In this document: positions 1-9,493 of the stretch, one piece after another
Layout of the letters: each line of letters opens with the position of its first letter
Position numbering within the stretch: position 1 is the stretch's first letter
Origin: an uncultured Atopobium sp.
GTDB lineage: Bacteria > Actinomycetota > Coriobacteriia > Coriobacteriales > Atopobiaceae
DNA length: 64,000 nucleotides
Direction of reading: 5' to 3'
Assembly (NCBI GenBank): GCA_937997345.1
Contig: CALKTD010000020.1
Location: 12,897-76,896, forward strand
The notes under the pieces: model-generated
The model's input: the letters and a program-made list of their open reading frames with translations, nothing else
Database searches by the model: none
What the model was told of the DNA's origin: nothing
Translations under genes and position numbers: made by a program

Positions 1-1
1 A

Positions 2-628
2 CTAAACTACTGCAGCTCAAACGGTCCTTACGAGATTACCTTTAAGGATAACGACGGCCATAATCTCGTTAGCATTGACACAGACCTTAAGCTTCGTGAA
101 TTTGGACACAACATCCTAGATACAAAGACTATCATCCTCGCTTTTGCAGCCAATAAGCTTACTACTGAGTTCCCTAATAACCTTGATACGTTAAACACTA
201 AGCTTGGGTTCAGCCTCAAGGAGAAAAAGATTAGTATCGCAAACGGCGTGATTTCCGGCGCAAAACATCAGGTCAAGCTTTCCGACATTCGTCGAGTTCA
301 GTGTGTTGCTGGTGGCGCACTCAACAATCTCTTTATCTTCACTAAAGAAAAAGGTGGCTTCTTTGATAGGGCAGACATTGTTGTTCCCGTCAACGAGCTT
401 ACAGTTCCTATTCTTGAAGCTACGATGAGAAGAAATACTGGTCACGGTATTGATTTTAGTAGAGGCAATGGATTTGATCAGCCAAACAGCAACTACATTA
501 TTATTCGTTATTTGGACTCTAGCTTCTTTGAGACTGCTCCTGGCGTTTTCAAGGAGGACTGGCAGAAGGATGCCTATGAGTTCGTTAAGTCCTTTGGTTA
601 TGATCTGCAAAACATGCTAGGGGAGTAA
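2..628 (+). CDS. Hypothetical protein, 5' end outside window
   Basis: The frame is open from base 2 to a TAA at 626-628, so this is the C-terminal 208 residues of a gene that begins left of the window. A GTG at 248 could serve as an internal start, but the unbroken frame upstream and the lack of a good ribosome site there argue against it. The visible part is a mixed alpha/beta, soluble-looking sequence with no membrane segment, Cys cluster or motif I recognise. It ends shortly before a strong hairpin terminator. I cannot assign a function. Confidence 0.75.
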   Translation, partial: LNYCSSNGPYEITFKDNDGHNLVSIDTDLKLREFGHNILDTKTIILAFAANKLTTEFPNNLDTLNTKLGFSLKEKKISIANGVISGAKHQVKLSDIRRVQCVAGGALNNLFIFTKEKGGFFDRADIVVPVNELTVPILEATMRRNTGHGIDFSRGNGFDQPNSNYIIIRYLDSSFFETAPGVFKEDWQKDAYEFVKSFGYDLQNMLGE

Positions 629-660
629 CCTCTGGCGAGAAAAACGTCTTGTTCAAGAAA

Positions 661-697
661 AACAGCCGCCTTCAAATAAGAAGGCGGCTGTTTCATT
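661..697 (+). terminator. Strong hairpin terminator
   Basis: A perfect 13-bp stem (661-673 with 680-692) encloses the loop AAATAA and is flanked by an A-run and a T-run. It can end transcription of the plus-strand gene at 2-628 and, read the other way, the surface-protein gene that stops at 730. Confidence 0.9.
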
Positions 698-729
698 TAG
701 GTGCAAATAATCGCTCTGGCAGTGTTGTT

Positions 730-3700
730 TTACTTATTCTTACGACGCTTAGTAATGCCAAGTGAAGTGATTACAGCAGTCATACCAGCGAGAAGTGCAG
801 CAAGAGGTGTTGCAGCAGAAGCGTCTCCTGTGTATGGAGTCTTCTTTTTCTTAGATGGCTTCTTCTTAGTTGGAGTGGAAGGAGAAGGGGTCTCTGGGGT
901 CTTATCCTCTGCAACAGTAATAGTTAGCTGGATGGTGTCGTTATCAGTTGCAACAGCGTCCTTACCATCTGGCCATTGAACGCCATTCCAAGTGAACGAG
1001 AAGGCTTTACGGTTGCCGGCTGCGGAATCAGCAATAGCGCTAAAGGAGCCTGTAACTGTACCAACAGCGGTGAGCTGAGTACCGGCGGCAACATTGGAGT
1101 CAATGGTGACGCCAGGAATAGTGAGCTTCATCCAACCACCGTTTGCACTGGCTTCATCGACAATACGTTCAAGGTCAGAGTACGTCCTAATGGAAGATGG
1201 ATCGCTAAGCTCAAACGTGACGGTAACGGTGCGGCCGTTAACCTGGACGTCGCTGACTTTAAAGCCACTACCAAAGTTAGAAGCCTGGACAGTGCTGGCA
1301 TCAAGGTTGCTCGGGAGTGTCATTCCCTCAGGAACGGTCAGAGTTGCTGTGAACTTGAACTTTAGGTTACTCAGTGTAATGGTGTCGTGGTTGGTATTAG
1401 GGTAGGCACGCTCGATGTTGTTCATCTGCTCTTGGATAGAGGAAGCAAGAATTGAACCAGTGAGATTAAAGGTAGAGCCCGCCTTCATGGTGATGACCTG
1501 ATCATGCTCGGTATTCTCGTCTGCGAGCATATCTGCAGGAATGTTCATATCAATAGGGTTGTTAACAATCAGAGTCTGCTGAATGCCGGTACCACGAGGG
1601 TCTCTGCTTGCAGCAATCTGAACACCGTTCCAAGAAAGGTTGTACTTCTTGGTAACGTTAGTGACGGTATTCTTTGCATAAGACTCAAAAGTACCAGTAA
1701 GAGTACCTGTAGCAGTAAGCTCCTGACCATTGGTAACCTGAGTTGAGTCAAGGGTGAGGCCGTTAACAGTTACGGTAAGGGGTCTTGCAATCTCTGCAGT
1801 GGCTGCGTCGTCTTTTCCGACTGTTTCAACAGCATCTTTGAGCTGCTTATAGTTGTTGTAAGTATTCTTAAGTTTCAGGGTAACGGTGACTTCTTGGCCA
1901 TTAACGGAGACGTTTGAAACATCAAAGAGGTCACCAAGACCAGAAGTGGTTACTGTTGGGTTAGCTGGGATAACAACGCCAGCAGGAAGAGTAAGTTTTG
2001 CGGTAAAGGTAGAAGTTGTGCCTGAAAGCGTAATCTTGGTCAGATCGTCGAGGCCGCCAGCGATGTTATTCTCAAAGTTGGTCATCTGGTTAATAACGGA
2101 AGTAGCATCAATGGTGCCTGTGAGACTGAAGCTCTTATCGTTAGAAACTTCCTTAATCTGAGTGGTGTTGTTCTGGGAATCACTCCACATATCAGCAGGA
2201 AGATCGCTGGTAAGCTCAACTTTCTGAATAGAAGGATCATCTTTCCACTTGAGGTAGTAGGTGACGTCGTTGGTAAGCGTTGCGCCACCGTTAATGGCTG
2301 CAGGGGAGTTGCCTGCAGCGTCAGTGAACCAGTAGTGATAGTTATGACCAATAACAACGCCAAAGAAGGTTTCTGGCTTATCTGCGCTGTCCAGAATGTG
2401 GTTCTCAAGAGTTGCAATATTTGTGTATGCAGTATTGGTGTTAGAGCTGGTTGGACTTGCAATTCCAGCAGTTGTAGCGTTTAGAGTATTGCCACTGAGG
2501 TTCTGAAGCAGTGCGTTGATGTTAGTCTGTTCAGCAACGGTTGGATGAGTTTTGATAGTAGCAACCTCTCCACCGTTTGCATCGGTAGTGATGTCAAAGA
2601 CGTTTGGATTCTGCTTAAACACGCTATTTGCAGAGAAGGTTCCACCATTTGCCGAGAAGGACACGGTAAGGTGCTGCTCCTCCCAGTCTGCGTACAAATC
2701 AACGGTATCAGTACCTGCAGGAACAGCAAGGCTGGAATTAGCCGCTACCTCATTACCTGCTCCGTTTGCCTGAGTGGTCCAGCGCTTAAAGGTCTTACCA
2801 GCGATATTGAAGTTATTATCGAGGTTGTTGACTTCAGCACCAGAGCGAACCGTTACGGTACGGCTAGCGTTAGTAGCAACGCGGTCAATGACAGAGACGC
2901 CATTGCCATTATGGTACCTAACGTAAAGCGATGAGGTGTTAGCTCTCCAGTGTGGATAGACAACCATATTAGAGTTGACTGGCGTGTCTGCAGTAAATCG
3001 CTGCTCAGTACCGGAGCCATCAATGTAGTACCAACCATCAAATTCCTGGCCGCTTGCATAAGGATCTGCAGGTAGAGTAGTTGTACCCCCTGCCACAGAA
3101 GAAGCGGTTGCAAGAGAGTTTCCGCGCATAGCGAGAGCGGTCTTATTAGCAGTAGTACCATCAGCAAACGTTGGGTTAACGCCCGTAACACCTGGGTTGT
3201 TAAGGTCAAAGGTAACGGTCGCAGCGGGTGCCCACACATGCTTCTGGCCATCACTTGATGCGTTAGCAACTGGATAAGTGTAGGTTGCTCCATTGGCATT
3301 AATGAGGCTCAGAGAATTAGTTGATGCGTCTGCAAGGGTAAAGAGCGAGAGTGCCTCGTTGCCGTTAGCTGCGCCGTTTGTAGGAATAGTGCTACCAAAG
3401 CCGCTGTTGTAGTTAGGTGCATATTTGAGCAGATACGAACCGCCAACAACGTTGTAGTTCTGACGAGTCTGGCCACCACCATTATCAGAGTTCTTGGTAG
3501 CAGGGGTCTCTACCAGGCTGTTTCCAGTGAACTGGATGGTGCCGTTAGTCTGTGCGCCAAAGAGAGCACCCGAGTTACGACCGTCTCCCTTAATGGTGGA
3601 GTTGTTAATGATGACATCACCAGTGTTGACGTTAAGACCGCCGGTTCCTCCATTGGTGAAGTTAAGGGTTGAGTCAGTAACGTTTACAGTTCCTCCAGCA

Positions 3701-4764
3701 ACACCAACAGAAATGCCAGAAGTTGAGCCAGCATTTGCATTGATGGTGGAGTTAACAATATTGGAAGAACCCTGAATGGTCATACCCGTAGCGCCGTACC
3801 ATGAAGGATTAATGGTCAGCGTAGAGTCAGTCATATTAAGTTTATTAACATAGAAAGTCTGGCCAAATCCCTTAACAGTAAGATCTGCGTTTTTCAGGTT
3901 AAGGTCACGAGCGTCAAACCAAGTTCGTGCTTGTGATGTTACAGAGATAGTCGCATTTTCAAAAGTGATACCAGACTCATAGAAGTTGGTATTGCTCTTA
4001 TCGTCAGCAGTAATAGTGACACTGTTCTTGTTAGTAGAACCTTTGACTGTGCCCGCAAGAGAAATACCACGAGAACCGCTTGCACCAGCATTATTCTTAA
4101 AGACGTAATTACCATCAGTAATAGTAGAGCCGACCTGTGCGGTGAGAGCAGTCTTAAAACCAGACATAGTAAGAGTACCGGTACCAGTGAGAGTTGCACC
4201 ACTTGCAAGAACAATACCGTCGATGCTATTGCCAGATCCGGTAACCGTTGCGCCATCAGACGCAATGTTAAGAGTGACGCCAGAAGGAATAGTAACAGTT
4301 GAAGTTAGCGCAAGAGCACCCTTTAGATGGATGGTTTTGATTGTGGGAGTTGCAGCCTGAAGCTCAAGTGCCTTACTTAATGATTTAAGCGCGGAAGCAT
4401 TTGAACCATCATTAGCGTCATCACCGTTGGTGCCATCGACCCAAAGCTCAGTTGAGGTGTCAGCGACACTTCTTCTTACACGGCGAGAAGATCTATCTGA
4501 AGGAGCAGTAGTCTGCTCAGAAGTCTGCTGGTTGGAAGTAGCCTCTGCGTTAGTGGTGGTTTCAGCAGAGGTCTCTGCTGTTGTTTCAGCAGTTGAAGTT
4601 GTTGCATCGCTTGTTTGGGTTGCTGCGACTTCTTGTGTTTGAGCCACCTCTTGAGTGCTAGCAATTTCTGCTAACGCTGAAGAAGGGACCAAAGAAAGCG
4701 CAAGTACTAAAGACATAGCTGTCTTTGCCCCTTTGCTTGCAAAGTTCTTGTCGTTTCTTTCCAT
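730..4764 (-). CDS. Cell-wall-anchored surface protein, beta-helix and InlB-type repeats
   Basis: This is a 1344-residue secreted protein, probably an adhesin displayed on the cell wall. The N-terminus has a basic and hydrophobic signal peptide ending near ALAEIA, then a Thr/Glu-rich linker. Residues about 110-480 are Gly/Thr/Asn-rich and look like a parallel beta-helix. About 520-700 hold two InlB/Listeria-Bacteroides type repeats (FDGWYY and TFKRWTT cores). About 845-1065 and 1067-1285 are two copies of one domain of roughly 220 residues. The C-terminus is a Lys-rich stretch, TPYTGD, a hydrophobic helix and a KRRKNK tail, which is the layout of a sortase substrate with Thr in place of the usual Leu of LPXTG. 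A TTG lies 15 bases further up, but AGGAG sits 7 bases before the ATG at 4764, so I use that start. Confidence 0.85.
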   Translation of the reverse strand: MERNDKNFASKGAKTAMSLVLALSLVPSSALAEIASTQEVAQTQEVAATQTSDATTSTAETTAETSAETTTNAEATSNQQTSEQTTAPSDRSSRRVRRSVADTSTELWVDGTNGDDANDGSNASALKSLSKALELQAATPTIKTIHLKGALALTSTVTIPSGVTLNIASDGATVTGSGNSIDGIVLASGATLTGTGTLTMSGFKTALTAQVGSTITDGNYVFKNNAGASGSRGISLAGTVKGSTNKNSVTITADDKSNTNFYESGITFENATISVTSQARTWFDARDLNLKNADLTVKGFGQTFYVNKLNMTDSTLTINPSWYGATGMTIQGSSNIVNSTINANAGSTSGISVGVAGGTVNVTDSTLNFTNGGTGGLNVNTGDVIINNSTIKGDGRNSGALFGAQTNGTIQFTGNSLVETPATKNSDNGGGQTRQNYNVVGGSYLLKYAPNYNSGFGSTIPTNGAANGNEALSLFTLADASTNSLSLINANGATYTYPVANASSDGQKHVWAPAATVTFDLNNPGVTGVNPTFADGTTANKTALAMRGNSLATASSVAGGTTTLPADPYASGQEFDGWYYIDGSGTEQRFTADTPVNSNMVVYPHWRANTSSLYVRYHNGNGVSVIDRVATNASRTVTVRSGAEVNNLDNNFNIAGKTFKRWTTQANGAGNEVAANSSLAVPAGTDTVDLYADWEEQHLTVSFSANGGTFSANSVFKQNPNVFDITTDANGGEVATIKTHPTVAEQTNINALLQNLSGNTLNATTAGIASPTSSNTNTAYTNIATLENHILDSADKPETFFGVVIGHNYHYWFTDAAGNSPAAINGGATLTNDVTYYLKWKDDPSIQKVELTSDLPADMWSDSQNNTTQIKEVSNDKSFSLTGTIDATSVINQMTNFENNIAGGLDDLTKITLSGTTSTFTAKLTLPAGVVIPANPTVTTSGLGDLFDVSNVSVNGQEVTVTLKLKNTYNNYKQLKDAVETVGKDDAATAEIARPLTVTVNGLTLDSTQVTNGQELTATGTLTGTFESYAKNTVTNVTKKYNLSWNGVQIAASRDPRGTGIQQTLIVNNPIDMNIPADMLADENTEHDQVITMKAGSTFNLTGSILASSIQEQMNNIERAYPNTNHDTITLSNLKFKFTATLTVPEGMTLPSNLDASTVQASNFGSGFKVSDVQVNGRTVTVTFELSDPSSIRTYSDLERIVDEASANGGWMKLTIPGVTIDSNVAAGTQLTAVGTVTGSFSAIADSAAGNRKAFSFTWNGVQWPDGKDAVATDNDTIQLTITVAEDKTPETPSPSTPTKKKPSKKKKTPYTGDASAATPLAALLAGMTAVITSLGITKRRKNK

Positions 4765-5301
4765 ACCTACTCCTAACAAATAGTAAATACCCCAGCAAAA
4801 TTTGCAATTAAATCTTGTGCTGAAAGTGATGAATCACGATAAGCACGATAGAGATAAATGACACATATTCAGAGCATTTTTCGTATAGAAAATTTTACAT
4901 TATTTTGATAAAAATTATTTGCTCAATCAGCGATTTTTATAGTTTGAACACATTTCAAAAAACGTCTTCATTTCATGGTTATATAAATAATTTAATCAAA
5001 ATATTTGATGTAATTAAAAATGGCATTTAAAATGCTCTATTTTTGATGATTTTCTCGACATTTGTCATAAACGTGCAACGGATAAAAATTTCAGTAGAAA
5101 TGTATTAAATTTTGAGATAAATGTGAGTTATGCGGAAACTGAATAGTAGAAGCTGGATAGTTAACAATTTCATGAAATTTGGAGTTCAAAATTTTCTAGC
5201 AAGAGAGACTTTGTACACTAAGAAAAGGACAGTTGAGAGAATGTGTACTCCATGCAAATAATGCGTAAGAGATACTTTTTGATGTATTGAGTAGGAAAGC
5301 T
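4765..5301. other. AT-rich divergent intergenic region
   Basis: About 540 bases separate the divergently transcribed surface-protein and HD-domain genes. The stretch is clearly more AT-rich than its surroundings and must hold promoters for both genes. A short palindrome, GCATTT-A-AAATGC at 5023-5035, could be an operator. I see no RNA gene, no open frame worth calling and no consensus promoter I would defend. Confidence 0.5.
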
Positions 5302-5946
5302 ATGAATTCAAAAATTATTGATGATGTCTTGAACTTTGTAAAAGAGGTCTTCTCCACAGATTTTAGTGGCCACGATTACTTCCACACGTTGCGCGTGTAC
5401 AAAATGGCTGTAAGAATTGCGCAAGAGGAGGGAGCAAATAAAGAGATTGTTGCCCTTGCTGCGCTTTTGCACGATGTCGATGACATCAAGTTTTCTCCAG
5501 AGACGCATGAGCACAAAGATCGAGCCGTTGATTTTCTTCGTCAGCACAATGTTGAAAAGGATGTCATCCAGGCTATTTGCACTGCAATTGATGAGGTTTC
5601 TTTCTCAGGAACAGACTCGGTTGTTCCTTCAACGCTTGAGGGAATGTGTGTTCAAGATGCCGATCGCCTGGATGCGCTTGGAGCTGTAGGTATTGCTCGC
5701 GCGTTTGCCTATGGCGGAAGTCATGGTCGCGCAATGTATGACCCAGATGAGCCACCTACCCTTAACATGAGTGGCGAGGAGTATCACTCACACAAATCAA
5801 CGTCGCTCAACCACTTTTACGAGAAACTCTTTTTGCTGGCAGACATGATGAATACGCGCAGCGGCAAAGAACTAGGAAAAGCTCGCGAGAAGTACATGCG
5901 TGAGTATGTTGATCAGTTCTTAGATGAGTGGAATGGTGAACGCTAA
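5302..5946 (+). CDS. HD-domain phosphohydrolase
   Basis: This 214-residue soluble protein belongs to the HD superfamily of metal-dependent phosphohydrolases and resembles the YedJ-type stand-alone enzymes. The pattern is clear: an early His in HDYFHTLRVYK, the defining LLHDVDD motif, HEHKDRA, and a distal Asp in CVQDADRLDALG. The substrate is unknown; relatives act on nucleotides or small phosphoesters. A TTG occurs five codons upstream at 5287, but AGGAAAG just before the ATG at 5302 marks that ATG as the start. It stands alone, followed about 100 bases later by the MetE-like gene. Confidence 0.85.
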   Translation: MNSKIIDDVLNFVKEVFSTDFSGHDYFHTLRVYKMAVRIAQEEGANKEIVALAALLHDVDDIKFSPETHEHKDRAVDFLRQHNVEKDVIQAICTAIDEVSFSGTDSVVPSTLEGMCVQDADRLDALGAVGIARAFAYGGSHGRAMYDPDEPPTLNMSGEEYHSHKSTSLNHFYEKLFLLADMMNTRSGKELGKAREKYMREYVDQFLDEWNGER

Positions 5947-6047
5947 GATATAGTTTTTAGCTATATGAATTAGTTAAGTATTTGTATTTCACAAGTAAAG
6001 TTCTGATTGTCATACTTGATTTTTGTAAGTAGTTCTAAGGGGTCATT

Positions 6048-7175
6048 ATGGCAATCGAAAATGATAAAACTACTCCACATCGCTTTGATGTTGTTGGTAG
6101 TTTTCTCCGTCCAGAAAATCTTAAGCAGGCTCGTATTCAGTTTGAAAAAGGTCAGATTGATGCGCAAGAGCTCAAGCAAGTAGAGGACAAAGCTATTACA
6201 GAGCTTATCCAAAAGGAGAAGCAGGCAGGCCTTAAAGTCATTACTGATGGTGAGTTTAGGCGTGCAACATGGCACCTCGATTTTATGTGGGCGTTTGAAG
6301 GTATTGGCCATGCGCCAACTAACACCGGACTTCCTTTCCACGATGAGACTGCAAAGATTGATGACACCTTCCTTGTAGGAAAAGTGGAGCTCACCAAAGA
6401 GCATCCGTTTATTGAGCACTTCCGCTTTGTCCAGCAGTTTGAGGACGAGACAACCGTTGCCAAGCTTACTATTCCTGCACCTGCACAGTTTATTGAGCAG
6501 TTCATTATGCCTATGAACCGCGAGCAGACTGACAAGTACTATGCCAATGACCAGGAGCTTCTCGAAGATATTGTTGCTGGTTACGGCACATTTATTGAGC
6601 AAGCATATGCTGCAGGCTGTCGTAATCTTCAGCTTGATGACTGCTCATGGGGCGTACTGGTTGACCCACGTGCAGAGCTTTTCTTTGGTGCTGACCAGGA
6701 TGGTCTTAAGAGGATTAAGGCACTGCTCTTGGAGATTAATAACCGCGTTCTTGATGCGGCTCCAGCTGACCTGACTATTAACACGCACGTTTGTCGTGGC
6801 AACTTCCATAGTACCTGGGCATGCAAGGGCGGCTATGACGATGTAGCTGATGCTCTTCTTGCTCAAGAGCACGTAAATGCTTTCTTCTTGGAATTTGATG
6901 ATCATCGCTCCGGTGGCTTTGAGCCCCTGGCCTCTGTTCCAGCTGGTAAAAAGGTTGTGCTTGGTCTGATTACCACCAAGCACGCCCAGCTGGAAGAGAA
7001 AGCAAAGGTTATCGAGCGCATTCATGAGGCAGCTCAGTACGTGCCTCTGGAGAATCTCTGCCTTTCTCCCCAGTGTGGCTTTGCAAGCTGCGAGATTGGT
7101 AATAAGCTCACCGAGAATGAGCAGTGGGCAAAGATTGCGCTTGTGAAAGAAATTGCAGAAGAGGTTTGGGGCTAA
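6048..7175 (+). CDS. Cobalamin-independent methionine synthase-like protein (YxjG/YxjH type)
   Basis: This 375-residue protein corresponds to the C-terminal catalytic half of MetE, as in Bacillus YxjG/YxjH. It lacks the N-terminal half of full-length MetE. Visible landmarks are RFDVVGSFLRP at the start, ITDGEFRR, LQLDDCSWG, the zinc-ligand region INTHVCRGN and the later LSPQCGFAS cysteine. These are the zinc-site residues that activate the thiol acceptor. Such short forms probably transfer methyl groups to homocysteine from a donor other than the usual polyglutamylated folate, but the donor here cannot be read from sequence. AAGGGG precedes the ATG. A terminator at 7253 ends the unit. Confidence 0.87.
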   Translation: MAIENDKTTPHRFDVVGSFLRPENLKQARIQFEKGQIDAQELKQVEDKAITELIQKEKQAGLKVITDGEFRRATWHLDFMWAFEGIGHAPTNTGLPFHDETAKIDDTFLVGKVELTKEHPFIEHFRFVQQFEDETTVAKLTIPAPAQFIEQFIMPMNREQTDKYYANDQELLEDIVAGYGTFIEQAYAAGCRNLQLDDCSWGVLVDPRAELFFGADQDGLKRIKALLLEINNRVLDAAPADLTINTHVCRGNFHSTWACKGGYDDVADALLAQEHVNAFFLEFDDHRSGGFEPLASVPAGKKVVLGLITTKHAQLEEKAKVIERIHEAAQYVPLENLCLSPQCGFASCEIGNKLTENEQWAKIALVKEIAEEVWG

Positions 7176-7252
7176 ACATCAGCTGGTTTGCGGTTTTGTT
7201 TGCGACTTCCATGCCGTTTACCGAAGAGTTTCTGACCATATGTTCTTCTCGA

Positions 7253-7284
7253 CTCCTGTCCACTAAAATGGACAGGAGATTTTT
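7253..7284 (+). terminator. Hairpin terminator of MetE-like gene
   Basis: A perfect 10-bp stem (CTCCTGTCCA with TGGACAGGAG, loop CTAAAA) is followed by ATTTTTATT. It lies downstream of the MetE-like stop and 25 bases before the WYL regulator start, so the two genes are probably separate units. Confidence 0.85.
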
Positions 7285-7309
7285 ATTGGAGCTAGACTTC
7301 GGAGGCAGT

Positions 7310-8302
7310 ATGCCAAGCGAGAAGACCCGCTGCTTGCACCTCGTAAAAATTTTCGAGGAAGAAACTGATGACGATCATGGTCTGAGCACGCCTCAGCTTA
7401 TTGAAAAGCTCGCAGAGCGTGGGCTAAGCGTGGAACGTAAAACACTTTACGACGATATTAAATCGCTGCAGAATTTTGGCTACGACATCCAGTCTTATCA
7501 GCGCCATCCTGTTGAGTATGGTCTGGCAACGAGGAAGTTTCAGGCTGAAGAGCTCATGTTGATGGCAGATGCTGTGCAGTCGTCAAAGTTTTTGACAGAG
7601 CGCAAAGCAAATAACCTGGTGAGTCTTATCGGTGAGCTGGGTGGGAAGTCTACCTCTGATACGCTGAAGAAGCGCATCCATGTTGAGGGTCGCATTAAGT
7701 CGCAAAATGAGTCTGTGTTTTATGCACTCAATGCTATTCAGACGGCACTTTTGCAGAAGAAAAAGGTCTCGTTTAAGTACCGCAAAAAGGGCTTTAAAGA
7801 TAAGGTTATTGAAGAGCTTCCTGTAAGAGAAGAAACGCCTGTTCAACTTACGTATATTGACGATTTCTACTATCTTATTGTGTGGAACGATAAGCATCAA
7901 AACTTTGTCAATTATCGCGTGGACCGCATGTTTAGACTTGAGGTCTCTGATGCTGACGCCACGGTTAACGAGCAGATTAAGCAGTTTGATATAGACAAGT
8001 ATCAAGAGCGCGTTTTTGGCATGTACTCGGGCGAGGTTGTTGAAGTCACGCTTCGTGTCAATGAGCGCGTAATGTGCTCGGTGTACGACCGCTTTGGCAA
8101 GAACATCATATTGAACAATCCAAGTGCTGATGGAACTACAGCTGACGTGCATGTTTCTGTCATGGAAGCTCCAACGTTTTATGGTTGGCTTGCAACATTT
8201 GGAACAGATATAGAACTGGTAGCTCCAAAGAAGACCAGGCAGAAATATCAAGAGTACTTGAGTGGAATTCTTCAGAGCTACCAATCAGAGAAAGAGGATT
8301 AG
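7310..8302 (+). CDS. WYL-domain transcriptional regulator
   Basis: This is a 330-residue regulator with an N-terminal DeoR-like winged helix (about residues 1-70, including LAERGLSVERKTLYDDIKSL as recognition region) and a central-to-C-terminal WYL domain with its WCX extension. WYL domains bind nucleic acid or small ligands and often sit in stress or defence regulators. The frame is open for another 62 codons upstream into the MetE-like gene, but that would run through the terminator hairpin. GGAGG at 7301-7305 fixes the ATG at 7310. The target is unknown. The gene runs convergent to the small HIRAN gene. Confidence 0.88.
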   Translation: MPSEKTRCLHLVKIFEEETDDDHGLSTPQLIEKLAERGLSVERKTLYDDIKSLQNFGYDIQSYQRHPVEYGLATRKFQAEELMLMADAVQSSKFLTERKANNLVSLIGELGGKSTSDTLKKRIHVEGRIKSQNESVFYALNAIQTALLQKKKVSFKYRKKGFKDKVIEELPVREETPVQLTYIDDFYYLIVWNDKHQNFVNYRVDRMFRLEVSDADATVNEQIKQFDIDKYQERVFGMYSGEVVEVTLRVNERVMCSVYDRFGKNIILNNPSADGTTADVHVSVMEAPTFYGWLATFGTDIELVAPKKTRQKYQEYLSGILQSYQSEKED

Positions 8303-8340
8303 CTAAACCAGGTCAAAACAAGTAGTCTTTCTCGCGCCAA

Positions 8341-8664
8341 TTAACGAGCATCAATGACGTAAAGACCTGCTTTAACAAGAAGATGACCATGGTGATCGCT
8401 GAGCTGCGTGATCTTGCAAGTAACAATGTTTTGATGTCCGTAGAAGAGCAAAGTACTCCAGAGAGAATTGCTTTCTCTAGGAACAAAGCCCAGCTTGTGG
8501 TCATTAGAGTACAGAGCAAGAGCCTCTGGGTCGTAAGGGTTATCACGTTCAGGAACAATGGTTAGATCTGAGCCAAGTTTGAGCTGGTCAAAGACAAGAG
8601 GAGCGTCGTAGTAGGGAAGACCGGAAACAACGAAGGAATCAACAAGCTTTGTAGGACTGTACAT
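8341..8664 (-). CDS. Stand-alone HIRAN-domain protein
   Basis: This 107-residue protein is a single HIRAN domain. The landmarks are the start of the domain at SFVVSGLPYYDA, the core ERDNPYDPEALALY, and LGFVPRESN. In larger proteins HIRAN domains bind single-stranded DNA 3' ends at stalled forks or damage. Free-standing bacterial copies are known but poorly characterised. AAGGAGG sits 5 bases before the ATG. It faces the WYL regulator tail to tail across only 38 bases. Confidence 0.82.
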   Translation of the reverse strand: MYSPTKLVDSFVVSGLPYYDAPLVFDQLKLGSDLTIVPERDNPYDPEALALYSNDHKLGFVPRESNSLWSTLLFYGHQNIVTCKITQLSDHHGHLLVKAGLYVIDAR

Positions 8665-8799
8665 AAGAGCCTCCTTAGAAAATGTTGAGAATAGAATATG
8701 GATTTGTTAAAGAATGAGTGTCCAACAGATTGGACAGTAAAAATAGGTGAAAGACAAAACAGTAAGAGACAGAGACAAAGAGTTTCAAAAGGAGTTTGA

Positions 8800-9348
8800 A
8801 TGATTACCACTAAGAGATTGTTTCTTATTCCATGGCATGCATCTGACGCGGATGAGCTTTATGAACTAGCAAAAGATCCAGAGATCGGACCACTTTGTGG
8901 CTGGGAACCGCACAAGACTCTGGAAGATTCCAAGCAGGTTCTTGCAAATGTATTGTCCGAGAAGTTCTGTTATGCCGTAAAGGATATGAAGACTGGTCAT
9001 GTAATTGGCTCGATGTCATTGGACTTTAAAGAAATTCCTGATCCAAAAGATTCCTCAAAGCAGTTGCATCAGGCAGAAATTGGCTATTGGATTGGTCGTC
9101 CTTATTGGGGACAAGGGTTGGCGCCTGAAGGCGCTCAAGCTCTTACTACCTATGCATTTGAAGAGCATGGCGTTGACCAGGTGATTATTAGATATCTTGA
9201 GCGTAATAAGAGGTCTGCTTCAGTGGCTCAAAAGTGTGGCTTCACAGAAGCAGAAATCTTTACAGACTTGAATAAATATACAGGCAAAGAAGAGCAGTTT
9301 GGTATCTCAGTACTCACAAAAGAGGACTGGGAACGTGTTCAAAAATAG
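8800..9348 (+). CDS. GNAT family N-acetyltransferase
   Basis: This 182-residue GNAT acetyltransferase is of the RimJ/RimL-like group. It starts with MITTKRLFLIPW, has HVIGSMSLDF for strand 4 and the acetyl-CoA loop region IGRPYWGQGLAPEGAQAL, then RNKRSASVAQKCGF near the end, all typical of the family. Such enzymes acetylate protein N-termini or small amines; the substrate cannot be read here. AAAGGAG precedes the ATG at a good distance. It is monocistronic as far as can be seen. Confidence 0.87.
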   Translation: MITTKRLFLIPWHASDADELYELAKDPEIGPLCGWEPHKTLEDSKQVLANVLSEKFCYAVKDMKTGHVIGSMSLDFKEIPDPKDSSKQLHQAEIGYWIGRPYWGQGLAPEGAQALTTYAFEEHGVDQVIIRYLERNKRSASVAQKCGFTEAEIFTDLNKYTGKEEQFGISVLTKEDWERVQK

Positions 9349-9384
9349 CAGTTGTTCTCGTTATTTTGTGTGTTGATTTTAAAT

Positions 9385-9413
9385 GTTGCATAGGGCAAAC
9401 TCATATATGCAAC
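9385..9413. promoter_or_regulatory. Inverted repeat upstream of the ABC exporter operon
   Basis: GTTGCATA (9385-9392) and TATGCAAC (9406-9413) form perfect 8-bp arms about 80 bases before the cydD-like start. The position and size suit a dimeric regulator. The regulator is not identifiable. Confidence 0.4.
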
Positions 9414-9493
9414 GACAAAACTACATGTAAAGTAATTAAAACAGTTATTTGATCAAAGATTCTGCTTGTAAGAAGAGCGAGAGAAGTTTTTAT

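Noticed and set aside
4764..4779. TTG start 15 bases upstream for the surface protein
   Set aside because: The ribosome site AGGAG lies inside the extra codons and points to the ATG at 4764.
7124..7309. Longer N-terminus for the WYL regulator
   Set aside because: It would overlap the MetE-like gene and cross a perfect terminator hairpin, while GGAGG marks the ATG at 7310.
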